From the NCBI GenBank assembly GCA_014879435.1, contig JACSSB010000233.1, forward strand, positions 1 through 25,601: DNA of 25,601 nucleotides. The letters run 5' to 3'. The position numbers were made by a program, and so were the translations under genes. Position 1 is the first letter of the stretch, and every line of letters begins with the position of its first letter. Shown one piece after another: positions 1 through 6,585 of the stretch. Under the pieces are notes generated by a model. It did no database searches, was not told the DNA's origin, and saw only the letters and a program-made list of their open reading frames with translations. Source of the DNA: Phycisphaerales bacterium (GTDB taxonomy: Bacteria; Pseudomonadota; Gammaproteobacteria; Competibacterales; Competibacteraceae).

Positions 1-669
1 CTCGTCGGCGAATATGACCGTGTGCTCGCCAACGATATCCCCCGCACGAATAGTAGTGAAACCGATAGTATTGCGATCGCGCTCACCGGTGACACCTTCT
101 CGACCGTATACTGCGCATTGCGCTAAATCCCGGCCGAGTGTCTCGGCGATAATCTGTCCCATTGCCAGTGCCGTGCCGGAAGGAGCATCCACCTTGTGGC
201 GATGATGGGCTTCGACAATCTCGATATCGACCGTGTCGCCTAAGGTTCGGGCTGCCAGTTCCAGAAGCTTGAAGCAGAGGTTGACCCCAATGCTCATATT
301 GGGGGCGAATACGATGGGAATTTGGGTAGCGGCGGCAGCGATTTCTGCTTTTTGTTCCGTGGATAGACCCGTGGTACCAATCACCATCGCCTTACCTGCT
401 GATCGACAAAGTGCAAGGTGAGCAAGGGTTGCCGCTGGTCGGGTAAAATCGATCAGTAGCTCAAAGTGATCAATGAGTGATTCCAGTTCGGCGGTGATGG
501 CAACTCCCAGTCGGCCAATACCGGCAACCTCGCCAGCATCCGTACCAATAAACGGGCTATTAGAATATTCGGAAGCCACGGTACAGCGAACATTGTCGAC
601 CTGGTTGCAGGCATTGAGCAATTGCCGCCCCATACGGCCAGCGGCGCCAGCGATTGCGACCTGAATCAT
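1..669 (-). CDS. dapB: 4-hydroxy-tetrahydrodipicolinate reductase, 3' end cut by the window edge
   Basis: Catalyses the NAD(P)H-dependent reduction of the dipicolinate precursor in the diaminopimelate/lysine pathway, in the cytoplasm. The frame is open from an ATG at 669 to the first base of the window (223 codons). The N-terminus MIQVAIAGAAGRMGRQLL is the Rossmann nucleotide-binding loop GxxGxMG. Around residues 155-170 the sequence VEAHHRHKVDAPSGTAL holds the catalytic His-His-x-x-x-Lys and the substrate-binding SGT of the family. The usual length is about 270 residues, so roughly 45 C-terminal residues lie outside the window. No strong Shine-Dalgarno sequence precedes the ATG, and I saw no convincing promoter between it and the upstream tRNA terminator. 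The identification is secure; only the C-terminus is unseen. Confidence 0.97.
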   Translation of the reverse strand, partial: MIQVAIAGAAGRMGRQLLNACNQVDNVRCTVASEYSNSPFIGTDAGEVAGIGRLGVAITAELESLIDHFELLIDFTRPAATLAHLALCRSAGKAMVIGTTGLSTEQKAEIAAAATQIPIVFAPNMSIGVNLCFKLLELAARTLGDTVDIEIVEAHHRHKVDAPSGTALAMGQIIAETLGRDLAQCAVYGREGVTGERDRNTIGFTTIRAGDIVGEHTVIFADE

Positions 670-980
670 GTTGAGTTCTCTAAGGTGGAAATGAGCAAAG
701 CTAAGGATCGAATACTACTGGCCGCTGACTAGTATCGGCCTTTGTGTGTTACCGCGATGAAACATTCGCAATAACGCTAAGTAGTTTACTAAATGGTTTA
801 TCCTGGATAATCCGCAAGAGGATTTTGTGGACGTGCGTGCGATAACAATCTTTTCTCCCACCTGATCCAGGGTGAATATTCGGTGAATATTTATAGGGAT
901 TAAGAAAATACAATAACAACCGTCTTTTTTTCCTGCTGGGTGGGACAATAGAGGAAGGGATAATTAAAGATAATCCAATA
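670..980. other. Gene-free stretch upstream of dapB
   Basis: About 310 bases between the dapB start and the tRNA terminator. A 77-codon minus-strand frame exists here (715-948), but it resembles no family, is Cys/Ile-rich and has no ribosome site, so I do not call it. The stretch holds an 11-base tandem repeat (871-892), listed separately, and would be the natural place for the dapB promoter and leader. No riboswitch fold was recognised. Confidence 0.5.
871..892. repeat. Tandem 11-base direct repeat
   Basis: GGTGAATATTC (871-881) is followed immediately by GGTGAATATTT (882-892), differing only in the last base. It lies upstream of dapB in a non-coding, AT-rich patch. Two copies in tandem could be a regulator site or simple slippage. 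Confidence 0.6.
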
Positions 981-1012
981 AGAATAAAGGGCTACGTATC
1001 ACGACGTAGCCC
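980..1012 (-). terminator. Rho-independent terminator of tRNA-Gly
   Basis: On the minus strand, directly after the tRNA CCA end, GGGCTACGT (1012-1004), a 6-base loop and ACGTAGCCC (997-989) form a perfect 9-bp stem. It is followed by a T-rich tail (TTTATTCTTATT). It shows that the tRNA is transcribed alone and separated from dapB. Confidence 0.85.
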
Positions 1013-1020
1013 AATCACAT

Positions 1021-1094
1021 TGGAGCGGGTGATGGGAATCGAACCCACACCATCAGCTTGGGAAGCTGAGGTTCTACCATTGAACTACACCCGC
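1021..1094 (-). tRNA. tRNA-Gly with anticodon CCC
   Basis: Reading the minus strand from 1094, the acceptor stem GCGGGTG pairs with CACCCGC. The D-arm is AGTTCAATGGTAGAAC. The anticodon stem TCAGC/GCTGA encloses the loop TTCCCAA (anticodon CCC), and the T-arm contains GGTTCGATTCC. Discriminator T and an encoded CCA (1023-1021) follow. The body matches the known enterobacterial tRNA-Gly(CCC) pattern. It decodes GGG codons. It has its own promoter and terminator, so it is a single-gene transcription unit. Confidence 0.96.
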
Positions 1095-1142
1095 TGCATG
1101 ATTCTACGCCGCTCCTGTCTCAGTCAGGCTGGCGATTTCAGA

Positions 1143-1171
1143 ATCATAAGGATAAAGTATATAAGTTGCAA
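1143..1171 (-). promoter_or_regulatory. Sigma-70-type promoter of tRNA-Gly
   Basis: On the minus strand, TTGCAA (1171-1166) and TATGAT (1148-1143) are separated by exactly 17 bases. They lie about 50 bases upstream of the tRNA 5' end. The -10 differs from consensus at one position and the -35 at two. Spacing and position fit a stable-RNA promoter. Confidence 0.6.
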
Positions 1172-1240
1172 GATGGATTAAGGCAGGGTGACAGTATTTC
1201 CAAATTGTTCCAGCCTTGGCGGATGATGATCCGATTGGAT

Positions 1241-1561
1241 CTATTCAGGGATGCGGAACACTTCGATGTCATCCACATTTTTCAGCCAGCCCGGCCTTTT
1301 ACCGCGCCCGGTCCATGTCTGGGTGGGATCATTGGGATTGCGATATTTGGGCTTGCCTGGTGATCTCTTCCGACGACCTGAATAGTTGATCACCTCTTCT
1401 GGTGTCATGTCGAATTGATTCGCCATCTTGATCATCTGATCACGAAGGGACTCGATTTCATTGACCTTCTTTTGCTCGATCGCATCCTCGGCTTGCTCGA
1501 TCAATGCTTTGAGCTGCTCGATGGAATAAGAACTGATGAGATCTTCGATGTTGTTGCTCAT
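1241..1561 (-). CDS. H-NS-family nucleoid-associated protein
   Basis: A 106-residue protein with the two-part build of H-NS relatives. Residues 1-55 form a predicted helical coiled-coil dimerisation region (IEDLISSYSIEQLKALIEQA and onward, rich in Glu/Lys/Gln). After a basic linker (GRRKRSPGKPKYRNP) comes the C-terminal DNA-binding core DPTQTWTGRGKRPGWL. The family core is TWTGxGRxP; here the minor-groove loop reads GRGKRP, as in the short H-NS-like proteins of Xanthomonas-type bacteria rather than enterobacterial hns (137 residues). It likely binds AT-rich DNA and silences or organises it. It is divergent from trmB, and its own upstream region is AT-rich, which would suit autoregulation. Which paralogue it is cannot be told, so no symbol is given. 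Confidence 0.9.
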   Translation of the reverse strand: MSNNIEDLISSYSIEQLKALIEQAEDAIEQKKVNEIESLRDQMIKMANQFDMTPEEVINYSGRRKRSPGKPKYRNPNDPTQTWTGRGKRPGWLKNVDDIEVFRIPE

Positions 1562-1624
1562 GATTCGTCGTTTACCATTGTCGATGTGGGTTGCTAAAGG
1601 GGTCTTGATTTAGACCATATAGCC

Positions 1625-1654
1625 ATTGTAGGGCATTTATTTTTGTGACTGCAA
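1625..1654 (-). promoter_or_regulatory. Probable promoter of the H-NS-like gene
   Basis: On the minus strand, TTGCAG (1654-1649), an 18-base spacer containing an A-rich run, and TACAAT (1630-1625) form a good sigma-70 match. It lies about 65 bases upstream of the start codon. The A/T-rich spacer and surroundings are the kind of DNA the encoded protein would itself bind. Confidence 0.5.
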
Positions 1655-1726
1655 TCATTTTCATTGTGATTTAAAGTCGTTTGATACTTTGCTCCTTATG
1701 GATGAATCCCATTTTAATTAAGTGTT

Positions 1727-2506
1727 TTGAATACCACCCCTAATGTAGATCATGATAGCCCAATGAATTCTGATGATATTACACAGTTCTCTTCATCGGC
1801 TAACCCTTTCGTGGAGAATTCAACCGATGATGTTGATACGCACCGACGAATCCGTAGCTTCGTCCGGCGTGAAGGTCGAATGACATCTGCTCAGCGGCGA
1901 GCGTTGACAGAATGTTGGGAGCGATTTGGAGTTGATGCTGGTTTGGCGATACTGGAGCCGGAACGATTGTTTGGCCGCTGTGCCCCATTGGTTCTGGAAG
2001 TCGGTTTTGGTGATGGTGAGTCCTTGGTTGCTATGGCAGCAGCTCATCCCGAAATGGATTACCTTGGTGTTGAAGTGCATCGTCCGGGCATTGGGCATGC
2101 ACTGCTACGCGCCGAGGCACTCAATCTAAGTAATCTTCGGATCCTGTGTGCCGATGCTGTCGAAGTGTTACGGCAATTACCGAATGAAAGCCTAGAGCGT
2201 ATTCAAATTTTTTTCCCTGATCCATGGCCTAAGATGCGACACCACAAACGTCGCTTGATTCAACCATCGTTCATCGCACGGTTGGTTCCCAAGCTTAAAT
2301 GGGCTGGGCAAGTGCATGTGGCAACCGATTGTGAAGATTATGCCTGGTCGATCTTGAATGACCTACGTGCCACTCCCGAATTGAAGAATGCGGCGGATGA
2401 CGATGGATTTATACCTCGCCTCACAGATCGGATCCTGACCCGGTTTGAGCGGCGTGGCCAGCGTTTGGGCCATGGGATTTGGGATATTCTGTTTATTCGA
2501 TCTTAG
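1727..2506 (+). CDS. trmB: tRNA (guanine-N7-)-methyltransferase
   Basis: Transfers a methyl group from S-adenosylmethionine to N7 of G46 in the tRNA variable loop. The 259-residue frame carries the SAM-binding loop EVGFGDGES (about 91-99). The family signature FFPDPWPKMRHHKRRL (about 162-177) supplies the acidic and basic residues used for the base and the tRNA. DRILTRFERRG and GHGIWDI near the C-terminus are typical of TrmB. The frame begins at TTG 1727; an ATG at 1763 (residue 13) is an equally plausible start because family similarity begins only near residue 41. Neither has a strong ribosome site. It is divergent from the H-NS-like gene and followed by about 180 bases before the next gene. 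Confidence 0.95.
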   Translation: MNTTPNVDHDSPMNSDDITQFSSSANPFVENSTDDVDTHRRIRSFVRREGRMTSAQRRALTECWERFGVDAGLAILEPERLFGRCAPLVLEVGFGDGESLVAMAAAHPEMDYLGVEVHRPGIGHALLRAEALNLSNLRILCADAVEVLRQLPNESLERIQIFFPDPWPKMRHHKRRLIQPSFIARLVPKLKWAGQVHVATDCEDYAWSILNDLRATPELKNAADDDGFIPRLTDRILTRFERRGQRLGHGIWDILFIRS

Positions 2507-2683
2507 GCGGGGATATAAACGACACACGGATTGGGTGTTGCTCGACTGAGAAAGAGAGTAGTGGTTCCTTGATCACATATCGTGAGTGACCGTGCAAAAA
2601 CGTTTCTAGGCGTGTATCGTGGGTAAGCTAGCCTTACTCCATAACCCCGGTGGATGTTTGCTGAGGCTTTGGAAGATCTTGGG

Positions 2684-3124
2684 ATGATGATGCAACGCGT
2701 ATTTACCTTGATGACGCAAGGTCGGGGAACCTACGAAATGACCGACCGTATCGATACCATCGTACAGGAATCGTCGGTATGGATAGGATTGGTTCATGTC
2801 TTTTTGCATCATACCAGCGCCTCGTTGATTTTGTGCGAGAATGCCGACCCCAGCGTGCGGTATGATTTGGAAGCTTTCATGGCGCGTTTAGCACCCGATG
2901 GCTCGGCATGGTTTACACACGATGACGAAGGTGCGGATGACATGCCAGCCCATATCCGTACTATCCTGACTCAGAATAGTTTGACAATTCCGGTCATGAG
3001 AGGGCGTTGTGCACTGGGAACTTGGCAAGGTATTTACCTTTGGGAGCATCGTCGGATGGGGCACGGTCGGCAGTTAACCGTGACCGTACAGGGTGAGCTG
3101 AAAAGCGCTGGGAATGCTGGTTAG
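2684..3124 (+). CDS. yjbQ: YjbQ-family protein (UPF0047; thiamine-phosphate-synthase-like side activity)
   Basis: A 146-residue protein closely matching E. coli YjbQ along its length. Diagnostic pieces are HHTSASLILCEN (metal/phosphate-binding His and Ser), DDEGADDMPAHI (acidic cluster) and GTWQGIYLWEHR near the end. Family members form trimers, and a weak thiamine-phosphate synthase activity has been reported in vitro; the real cellular role is unsettled. The frame is open back to 2654, but I start at the first of three consecutive ATGs (2684). GGAAG at 2671-2675 is well spaced there, and the protein then begins MMMQRVFTL, in line with MWYQRTLTL in E. coli. It is 47 bases upstream of the carboxypeptidase gene, possibly co-transcribed. 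Confidence 0.92.
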   Translation: MMMQRVFTLMTQGRGTYEMTDRIDTIVQESSVWIGLVHVFLHHTSASLILCENADPSVRYDLEAFMARLAPDGSAWFTHDDEGADDMPAHIRTILTQNSLTIPVMRGRCALGTWQGIYLWEHRRMGHGRQLTVTVQGELKSAGNAG

Positions 3125-3171
3125 GATGGCATGAGCGCAAGATCGCTGAAAATGGCAACGGAGTTAAGCGC

Positions 3172-4446
3172 ATGTTTTTAAGATTGTCTTTTGTTGTATT
3201 GTGTGCTCGGCGATTGTTTTTCTGGATACTAAGTAGCGTCTTGTGGATGGCGGGGGGAGTGGTATCGGCGCAGGAAATTCATTTCTCTCCGCCCACTCCT
3301 GACGTGGCCGCACGGGCAGCGGTACTCATGAACCCCATCACGGGTGAAGTCCTGTTCGCCAAGGAACCGTATCTGCGCCTACCGCCCGCCAGTACGACCA
3401 AGGTATTGACCGCCTTGGTCGTGCTGGATCAGCTTAATCCGAATGTGCGGGTACCCGTCAGCGCCCAGGCCGCTAGCGTAGCGCCGGGACGTATTGGTTT
3501 ACGTGCCGGTGAGATAGTTTCGGTACAAGATCTGATGTATGGGTTATTACTGAAATCTGGCAACGATACCGCCGAGACTTTGGCCGAGGCGGTGGGCGGT
3601 TCGGTTTACCAATTTGCTAATTTGATGAATACCAAGGCTTGGCAAATTGGGGCGCGTGGTAGTCACTTTATGAATCCGCACGGCTTACCGGACGACGATC
3701 ATTACACAACTGCATACGATTTGGCGTTGATTTTCCGTGCGGCGATGTTTAATCCACTGTTTGCGGATATCGTGCGTACTCGTAGCGCTACCTTGCGTAT
3801 CGACTCTGGGTATGGGTCGTACAACGACTGGCGAATGGTGTCGGTACACAATACTAATCGCTTGTTGGCATCTTATGAGGGTGCACGCGGTGGAAAAACT
3901 GGTTTTACTTTGAAAGCACGGCGCTGCTTTGTCGGTGAAGCGGATCGCGGTGGTGTCCGTCTGATCGTGGCAATTCTTAATAGTCCTAATAGTGGTACTT
4001 TGTGGCGAGATGCTCGTAACTTGCTCGACTATGGCTTCGCTCATTATGGTTTGGCACCATCCCCCGCATTGATCGAGCCGGAACCGATCATGGTACATGC
4101 CCCAGTGGTCGCACCAAGGGTAACTCGTGTCCCAGTGGTCGCACCAAGGGTAACTCGTGTGATAGCACAGCCAGTGCGGATGAGTAAGCGAGAACATGTG
4201 GTGACCCGGAATAAAGTGGTGGCATCTACCAAGGCGAGCACTACAAGTTCCATTCAAACGCGGTCCACTAGGGCAAAGTCTGTTGTGAAGGTGACGAAGA
4301 GCAATTCAGCATCTGAGAAAGTGGTTCGGGCGAAGCCAGAGAAAAAATCAGTGACCATCGTCACCACAAAATCCAGTGGCAAACGGGCGGCCAATGTTGC
4401 CGAATCCAGTGGTAGACCGCAGAAAAATAACAAGCGGCGGATTTGA
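3172..4446 (+). CDS. D-alanyl-D-alanine carboxypeptidase (peptidase S11, PBP5/6-like) with a basic repeat tail
   Basis: A penicillin-binding protein that trims the terminal D-Ala from peptidoglycan stem peptides in the periplasm. Residues 1-33 form a signal peptide with a probable cut at VSA/QE. The three active-site motifs are present: STTK (74-77, nucleophile Ser74), SGN (129-131) and KTG (242-244), with HNTNRLL and YEGARGGKTGFT in between. The catalytic domain ends near residue 300. DacA/DacC then have a beta domain and an amphipathic membrane anchor. Here there is instead a tail of about 120 residues rich in Lys, Arg, Ser, Thr and Val, starting with a perfect ten-residue duplication PVVAPRVTRV (311-330). 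The tail may bind wall polymer or another polyanion; that is inference. It could be dacA-, dacC- or pbpG-like, so no symbol is given. Confidence 0.92.
   Translation: MFLRLSFVVLCARRLFFWILSSVLWMAGGVVSAQEIHFSPPTPDVAARAAVLMNPITGEVLFAKEPYLRLPPASTTKVLTALVVLDQLNPNVRVPVSAQAASVAPGRIGLRAGEIVSVQDLMYGLLLKSGNDTAETLAEAVGGSVYQFANLMNTKAWQIGARGSHFMNPHGLPDDDHYTTAYDLALIFRAAMFNPLFADIVRTRSATLRIDSGYGSYNDWRMVSVHNTNRLLASYEGARGGKTGFTLKARRCFVGEADRGGVRLIVAILNSPNSGTLWRDARNLLDYGFAHYGLAPSPALIEPEPIMVHAPVVAPRVTRVPVVAPRVTRVIAQPVRMSKREHVVTRNKVVASTKASTTSSIQTRSTRAKSVVKVTKSNSASEKVVRAKPEKKSVTIVTTKSSGKRAANVAESSGRPQKNNKRRI
4101..4160 (+). repeat. Perfect 30-base tandem duplication inside the carboxypeptidase tail
   Basis: The 30-base unit at 4101-4130 is repeated without a mismatch at 4131-4160. 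It is in frame and encodes PVVAPRVTRV twice. Complete identity at synonymous positions points to a recent duplication, and copy number could vary between strains. Confidence 0.95.
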
Positions 4447-4480
4447 TTGGAAGAACGATAGTCGGAAGATGATGCGTAAT

Positions 4481-4512
4481 AAAAAAAGGCGATCCCAAAA
4501 TCGCCTTTTTTT
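4481..4512. terminator. Bidirectional terminator between the carboxypeptidase gene and gltA
   Basis: Seven A, GGCGAT (4488-4493), loop CCCAAA, ATCGCC (4500-4505), seven T. The A and T runs extend the stem and give a U-tail on either strand. It therefore ends the plus-strand transcript from 3172-4446 and the minus-strand gltA transcript. Confidence 0.9.
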
Positions 4513-4538
4513 ATTCTTGATTATGTGAATAGACTCGC

Positions 4539-5825
4539 TTAGTCGCGTTCTTGCATGGAAGTCACGTCGCGGCGCATCTGGCCAATGTACAGCTGTCGTG
4601 GTCTACCGATTTTCTGATCTTTCTCGGTGATCATTTCCATCCAGTGGGTGATCCAGCCGGCGGTGCGGGCGATAGCAAACATCACCGTGAACATTTCAAC
4701 AGGGATCTTGAGCGCGCTGTAGATAATTCCCGAATAAAAATCGACGTTCGGATAAAGCTTCCGTTCAATGAAGTAATCGTCGCTGAGCGCAATCTCTTCC
4801 AGCCGCATCGCTAAATCCAGACGTGGATCATGGCCATAGGAATCCAGGATCTGATGGCAAATTTCCTTGATGATCTTGGCACGCGGATCGAAGTTTTTAT
4901 AAACACGGTGGCCAAAACCCATCAGGCGGACATTGGAATTCTTGTCCTTGACCTTGGCCATGAATCCGTCCACATTTTTGATGTCACCGATCTGATCCAG
5001 CATGCGGAGTACGGCTTCATTAGCGCCGCCGTGGGCCGGTCCCCATAGGCAGGTGATGCCAGCGGCAATTGCCGCGTAAGGGTTAGTGCCGGAAGAGCCG
5101 GCCAACCGCACGGTTGAGGTAGAAGCGTTCTGTTCGTGATCGGCGTGCAGAGTGAATAGCACATCCAGCGCATGTTCGGCGATGGGATCGACTTCGTAGC
5201 GTTTGCCGGGCAGACTGAACATCATGTACAGCAGATTCCCGGTATAGCTCAAGTCATCGCGAGGATAGATGGCCGGGTCGCCAATACTGTGTTTGTAACA
5301 GGCAGCAGCAATGGTCGGCATTTTAGCGATCAGCCGACGGGCTGTGACCATGCGATGTTCGTAGTCGTGGATATCAAGCCGGTCGTGGAAGAAAGCCGAC
5401 AGCGAGCTGACTACTGCCGCCATCATCGCCATGGGATGCGCATCGTGATTGAAACCGTAAAAGAAACGGCGCAGGTTCTCGCGAATCCGGTTGTGCCGAG
5501 CGATGCTGGTTTCAAAAAGCTCTTTCTTTTCGGCGCTGGGTAGCTCGCCGTATAACAGCAGGTAACAAACTTCCAGGAAGTTGCATTGTTCTGCCAATTG
5601 CTCGATTGGGTAGCCACGGTACATCAGCTCACCCTTATCGCCATCAAGGTAGGTGATCGTGCTCTGGCAACTAGCGGTGGACATGAAACCAGGATCGTAA
5701 GTGAAGTATCCGAACTCCTTGGCCAGTTTGCCGATATCCACCACGGGATGACCATAGGTCGGTTCCAGCACGGGCATTTGCACGGCTTTCCCAGTAACAT
5801 CATCCTTAAGGGTGATCGTTGCCAT
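4539..5825 (-). CDS. gltA: Citrate synthase (hexameric, type II)
   Basis: Condenses oxaloacetate and acetyl-CoA to citrate, the entry step of the TCA cycle. The protein has 428 residues, the usual length of the gammaproteobacterial enzyme. It carries the catalytic His in GPAHGGANE (His265), the second His in GFGHRVYKN (His306) and the Asp in NVDFYSG (Asp362). HADHEQNASTSTVR before the first His is the citrate-synthase signature. The start is supported by a strong ribosome site GGAGGT about 7 bases upstream (complement of 5831-5836). No succinate dehydrogenase genes are adjacent, unlike in E. coli, so gltA stands as a single unit with its own terminator. Confidence 0.98.
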   Translation of the reverse strand: MATITLKDDVTGKAVQMPVLEPTYGHPVVDIGKLAKEFGYFTYDPGFMSTASCQSTITYLDGDKGELMYRGYPIEQLAEQCNFLEVCYLLLYGELPSAEKKELFETSIARHNRIRENLRRFFYGFNHDAHPMAMMAAVVSSLSAFFHDRLDIHDYEHRMVTARRLIAKMPTIAAACYKHSIGDPAIYPRDDLSYTGNLLYMMFSLPGKRYEVDPIAEHALDVLFTLHADHEQNASTSTVRLAGSSGTNPYAAIAAGITCLWGPAHGGANEAVLRMLDQIGDIKNVDGFMAKVKDKNSNVRLMGFGHRVYKNFDPRAKIIKEICHQILDSYGHDPRLDLAMRLEEIALSDDYFIERKLYPNVDFYSGIIYSALKIPVEMFTVMFAIARTAGWITHWMEMITEKDQKIGRPRQLYIGQMRRDVTSMQERD

Positions 5826-5836
5826 TCATAACCTCC

Positions 5837-6080
5837 AAAGTGGGGTGATGGGCCGGATCCGGCTGGCCATTCGTGATTATGATTTCGGTTGGTCCAGCGG
5901 CAATCCGACAGTTATTCAGCGTCTTATGCACTTTTTTGAAGCGCGGACAATGATAACCCAAGCCATGCCGCTTTGCTGAAAAATCCTTTTAGCAAGTCAG
6001 GTTGATCATCGATTTCTCTATTGAAAGGTATCATGGCCAATACCGTTCGGATGCCGGATTAGCTGCCCTAGCGCTGGATA
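5837..6080. other. Upstream region of gltA, no gene seen
   Basis: About 245 bases between the gltA ribosome site and the rpmE2 terminator. It contains an inverted repeat with a bulge at 5973-5995 (TTGCT, extra G, A run, TCC, T run, AGCAA), which could fold on RNA or act as an operator. There is also a 10-base palindrome CCGGATCCGG at about 5853-5862. No clear -35/-10 pair could be assigned. Confidence 0.4.
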
Positions 6081-6082
6081 AT

Positions 6083-6105
6083 AAAAAAGGCATCCCTGAG
6101 GATGC
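6083..6105 (-). terminator. Rho-independent terminator of rpmE2
   Basis: On the minus strand, GGCATCC (6105-6099), loop TCA and GGATGCC (6095-6089) form a 7-bp perfect stem followed by six T. It lies 24 bases past the rpmE2 stop codon and separates it from gltA. Confidence 0.85.
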
Positions 6106-6128
6106 CCTGTGTGAATAGGGTCGGTGTT

Positions 6129-6374
6129 TTAGGACAAGCCATACTTGCGGCGGAAGCGATCAACTCGGCCCGCAGTATCCACAATCTTCTGTTTGCCCGT
6201 ATAAAAAGGATGCGATTGGCTGGAAACTTCCACCTTCACCAGCGGATATTCTTTGCCGTCGGTCCATTGGATGGTTTCCTTGGCGGTGATGGTGGAGCGG
6301 GTCAGGAAGGCGAAGTCGGTAGAGATATCCTGAAACACCACTTCGCGGTATTGAGGGTGAATATCTTTTTTCAT
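6129..6374 (-). CDS. rpmE2: 50S ribosomal protein L31, type B (zinc-free form)
   Basis: An 81-residue protein of the large ribosomal subunit. MKKDIHPQYREVVFQD, SSQSHPFYTGKQ and DTAGRVDRFRRKYG are the L31 family pattern. The CxxC zinc ligands of type-A L31 are absent (the protein has no Cys at all) and the length is that of type B. In many bacteria the type-B gene is repressed by Zur and induced under zinc shortage. I see no Zur box, but a 13-base palindrome lies 93 bases upstream. The gene is single, with its own terminator. Confidence 0.95.
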   Translation of the reverse strand: MKKDIHPQYREVVFQDISTDFAFLTRSTITAKETIQWTDGKEYPLVKVEVSSQSHPFYTGKQKIVDTAGRVDRFRRKYGLS

Positions 6375-6466
6375 GGTTGCTGAAACCTTGCTAATGCTGT
6401 TGGTTGATTCAGGACATACCGCCGCCGGTACGCGGGCAGCAAGTGCCTTACGGTTATTAAAGCCCT

Positions 6467-6479
6467 ATAGCTTAGCTAT
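6467..6479. promoter_or_regulatory. 13-base palindrome between rpmE2 and rimO
   Basis: ATAGCT-T-AGCTAT is a perfect inverted repeat around one base. It sits between the divergent genes rpmE2 (start 6374) and rimO, just upstream of the proposed rimO -35. It could be an operator for either gene; no regulator is identified. Confidence 0.4.
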
Positions 6480-6487
6480 TTTTTAAC

Positions 6488-6516
6488 TTGACTCGCAAGG
6501 ATGAATTGCTTCAAAT
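6488..6516 (+). promoter_or_regulatory. Possible rimO promoter
   Basis: TTGACT (6488-6493, five of six consensus bases), 17-base spacer, TCAAAT (6511-6516, four of six). Transcription would begin near 6523, which favours the rimO start at 6586 over the GTG at 6544. Confidence 0.4.
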
Positions 6517-6585
6517 TTTTAGGTATCCCGTTGCAAGGTCCTAGTGAGTCCCTGTGTATTTCAAACTATTTGCATGCATGATGTC

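Noticed and set aside
715..948. 77-codon minus-strand frame between dapB and the tRNA
   Set aside because: No family resemblance, no ribosome site, and it covers non-coding repeats.
3685..4257. 190-codon minus-strand frame opposite the carboxypeptidase gene
   Set aside because: His/Cys/Trp-rich shadow of a gene whose motifs on the plus strand are unmistakable.
6375..6543. Zur box upstream of rpmE2
   Set aside because: No sequence resembling the AT-rich GTTATA-type Zur palindrome was found.
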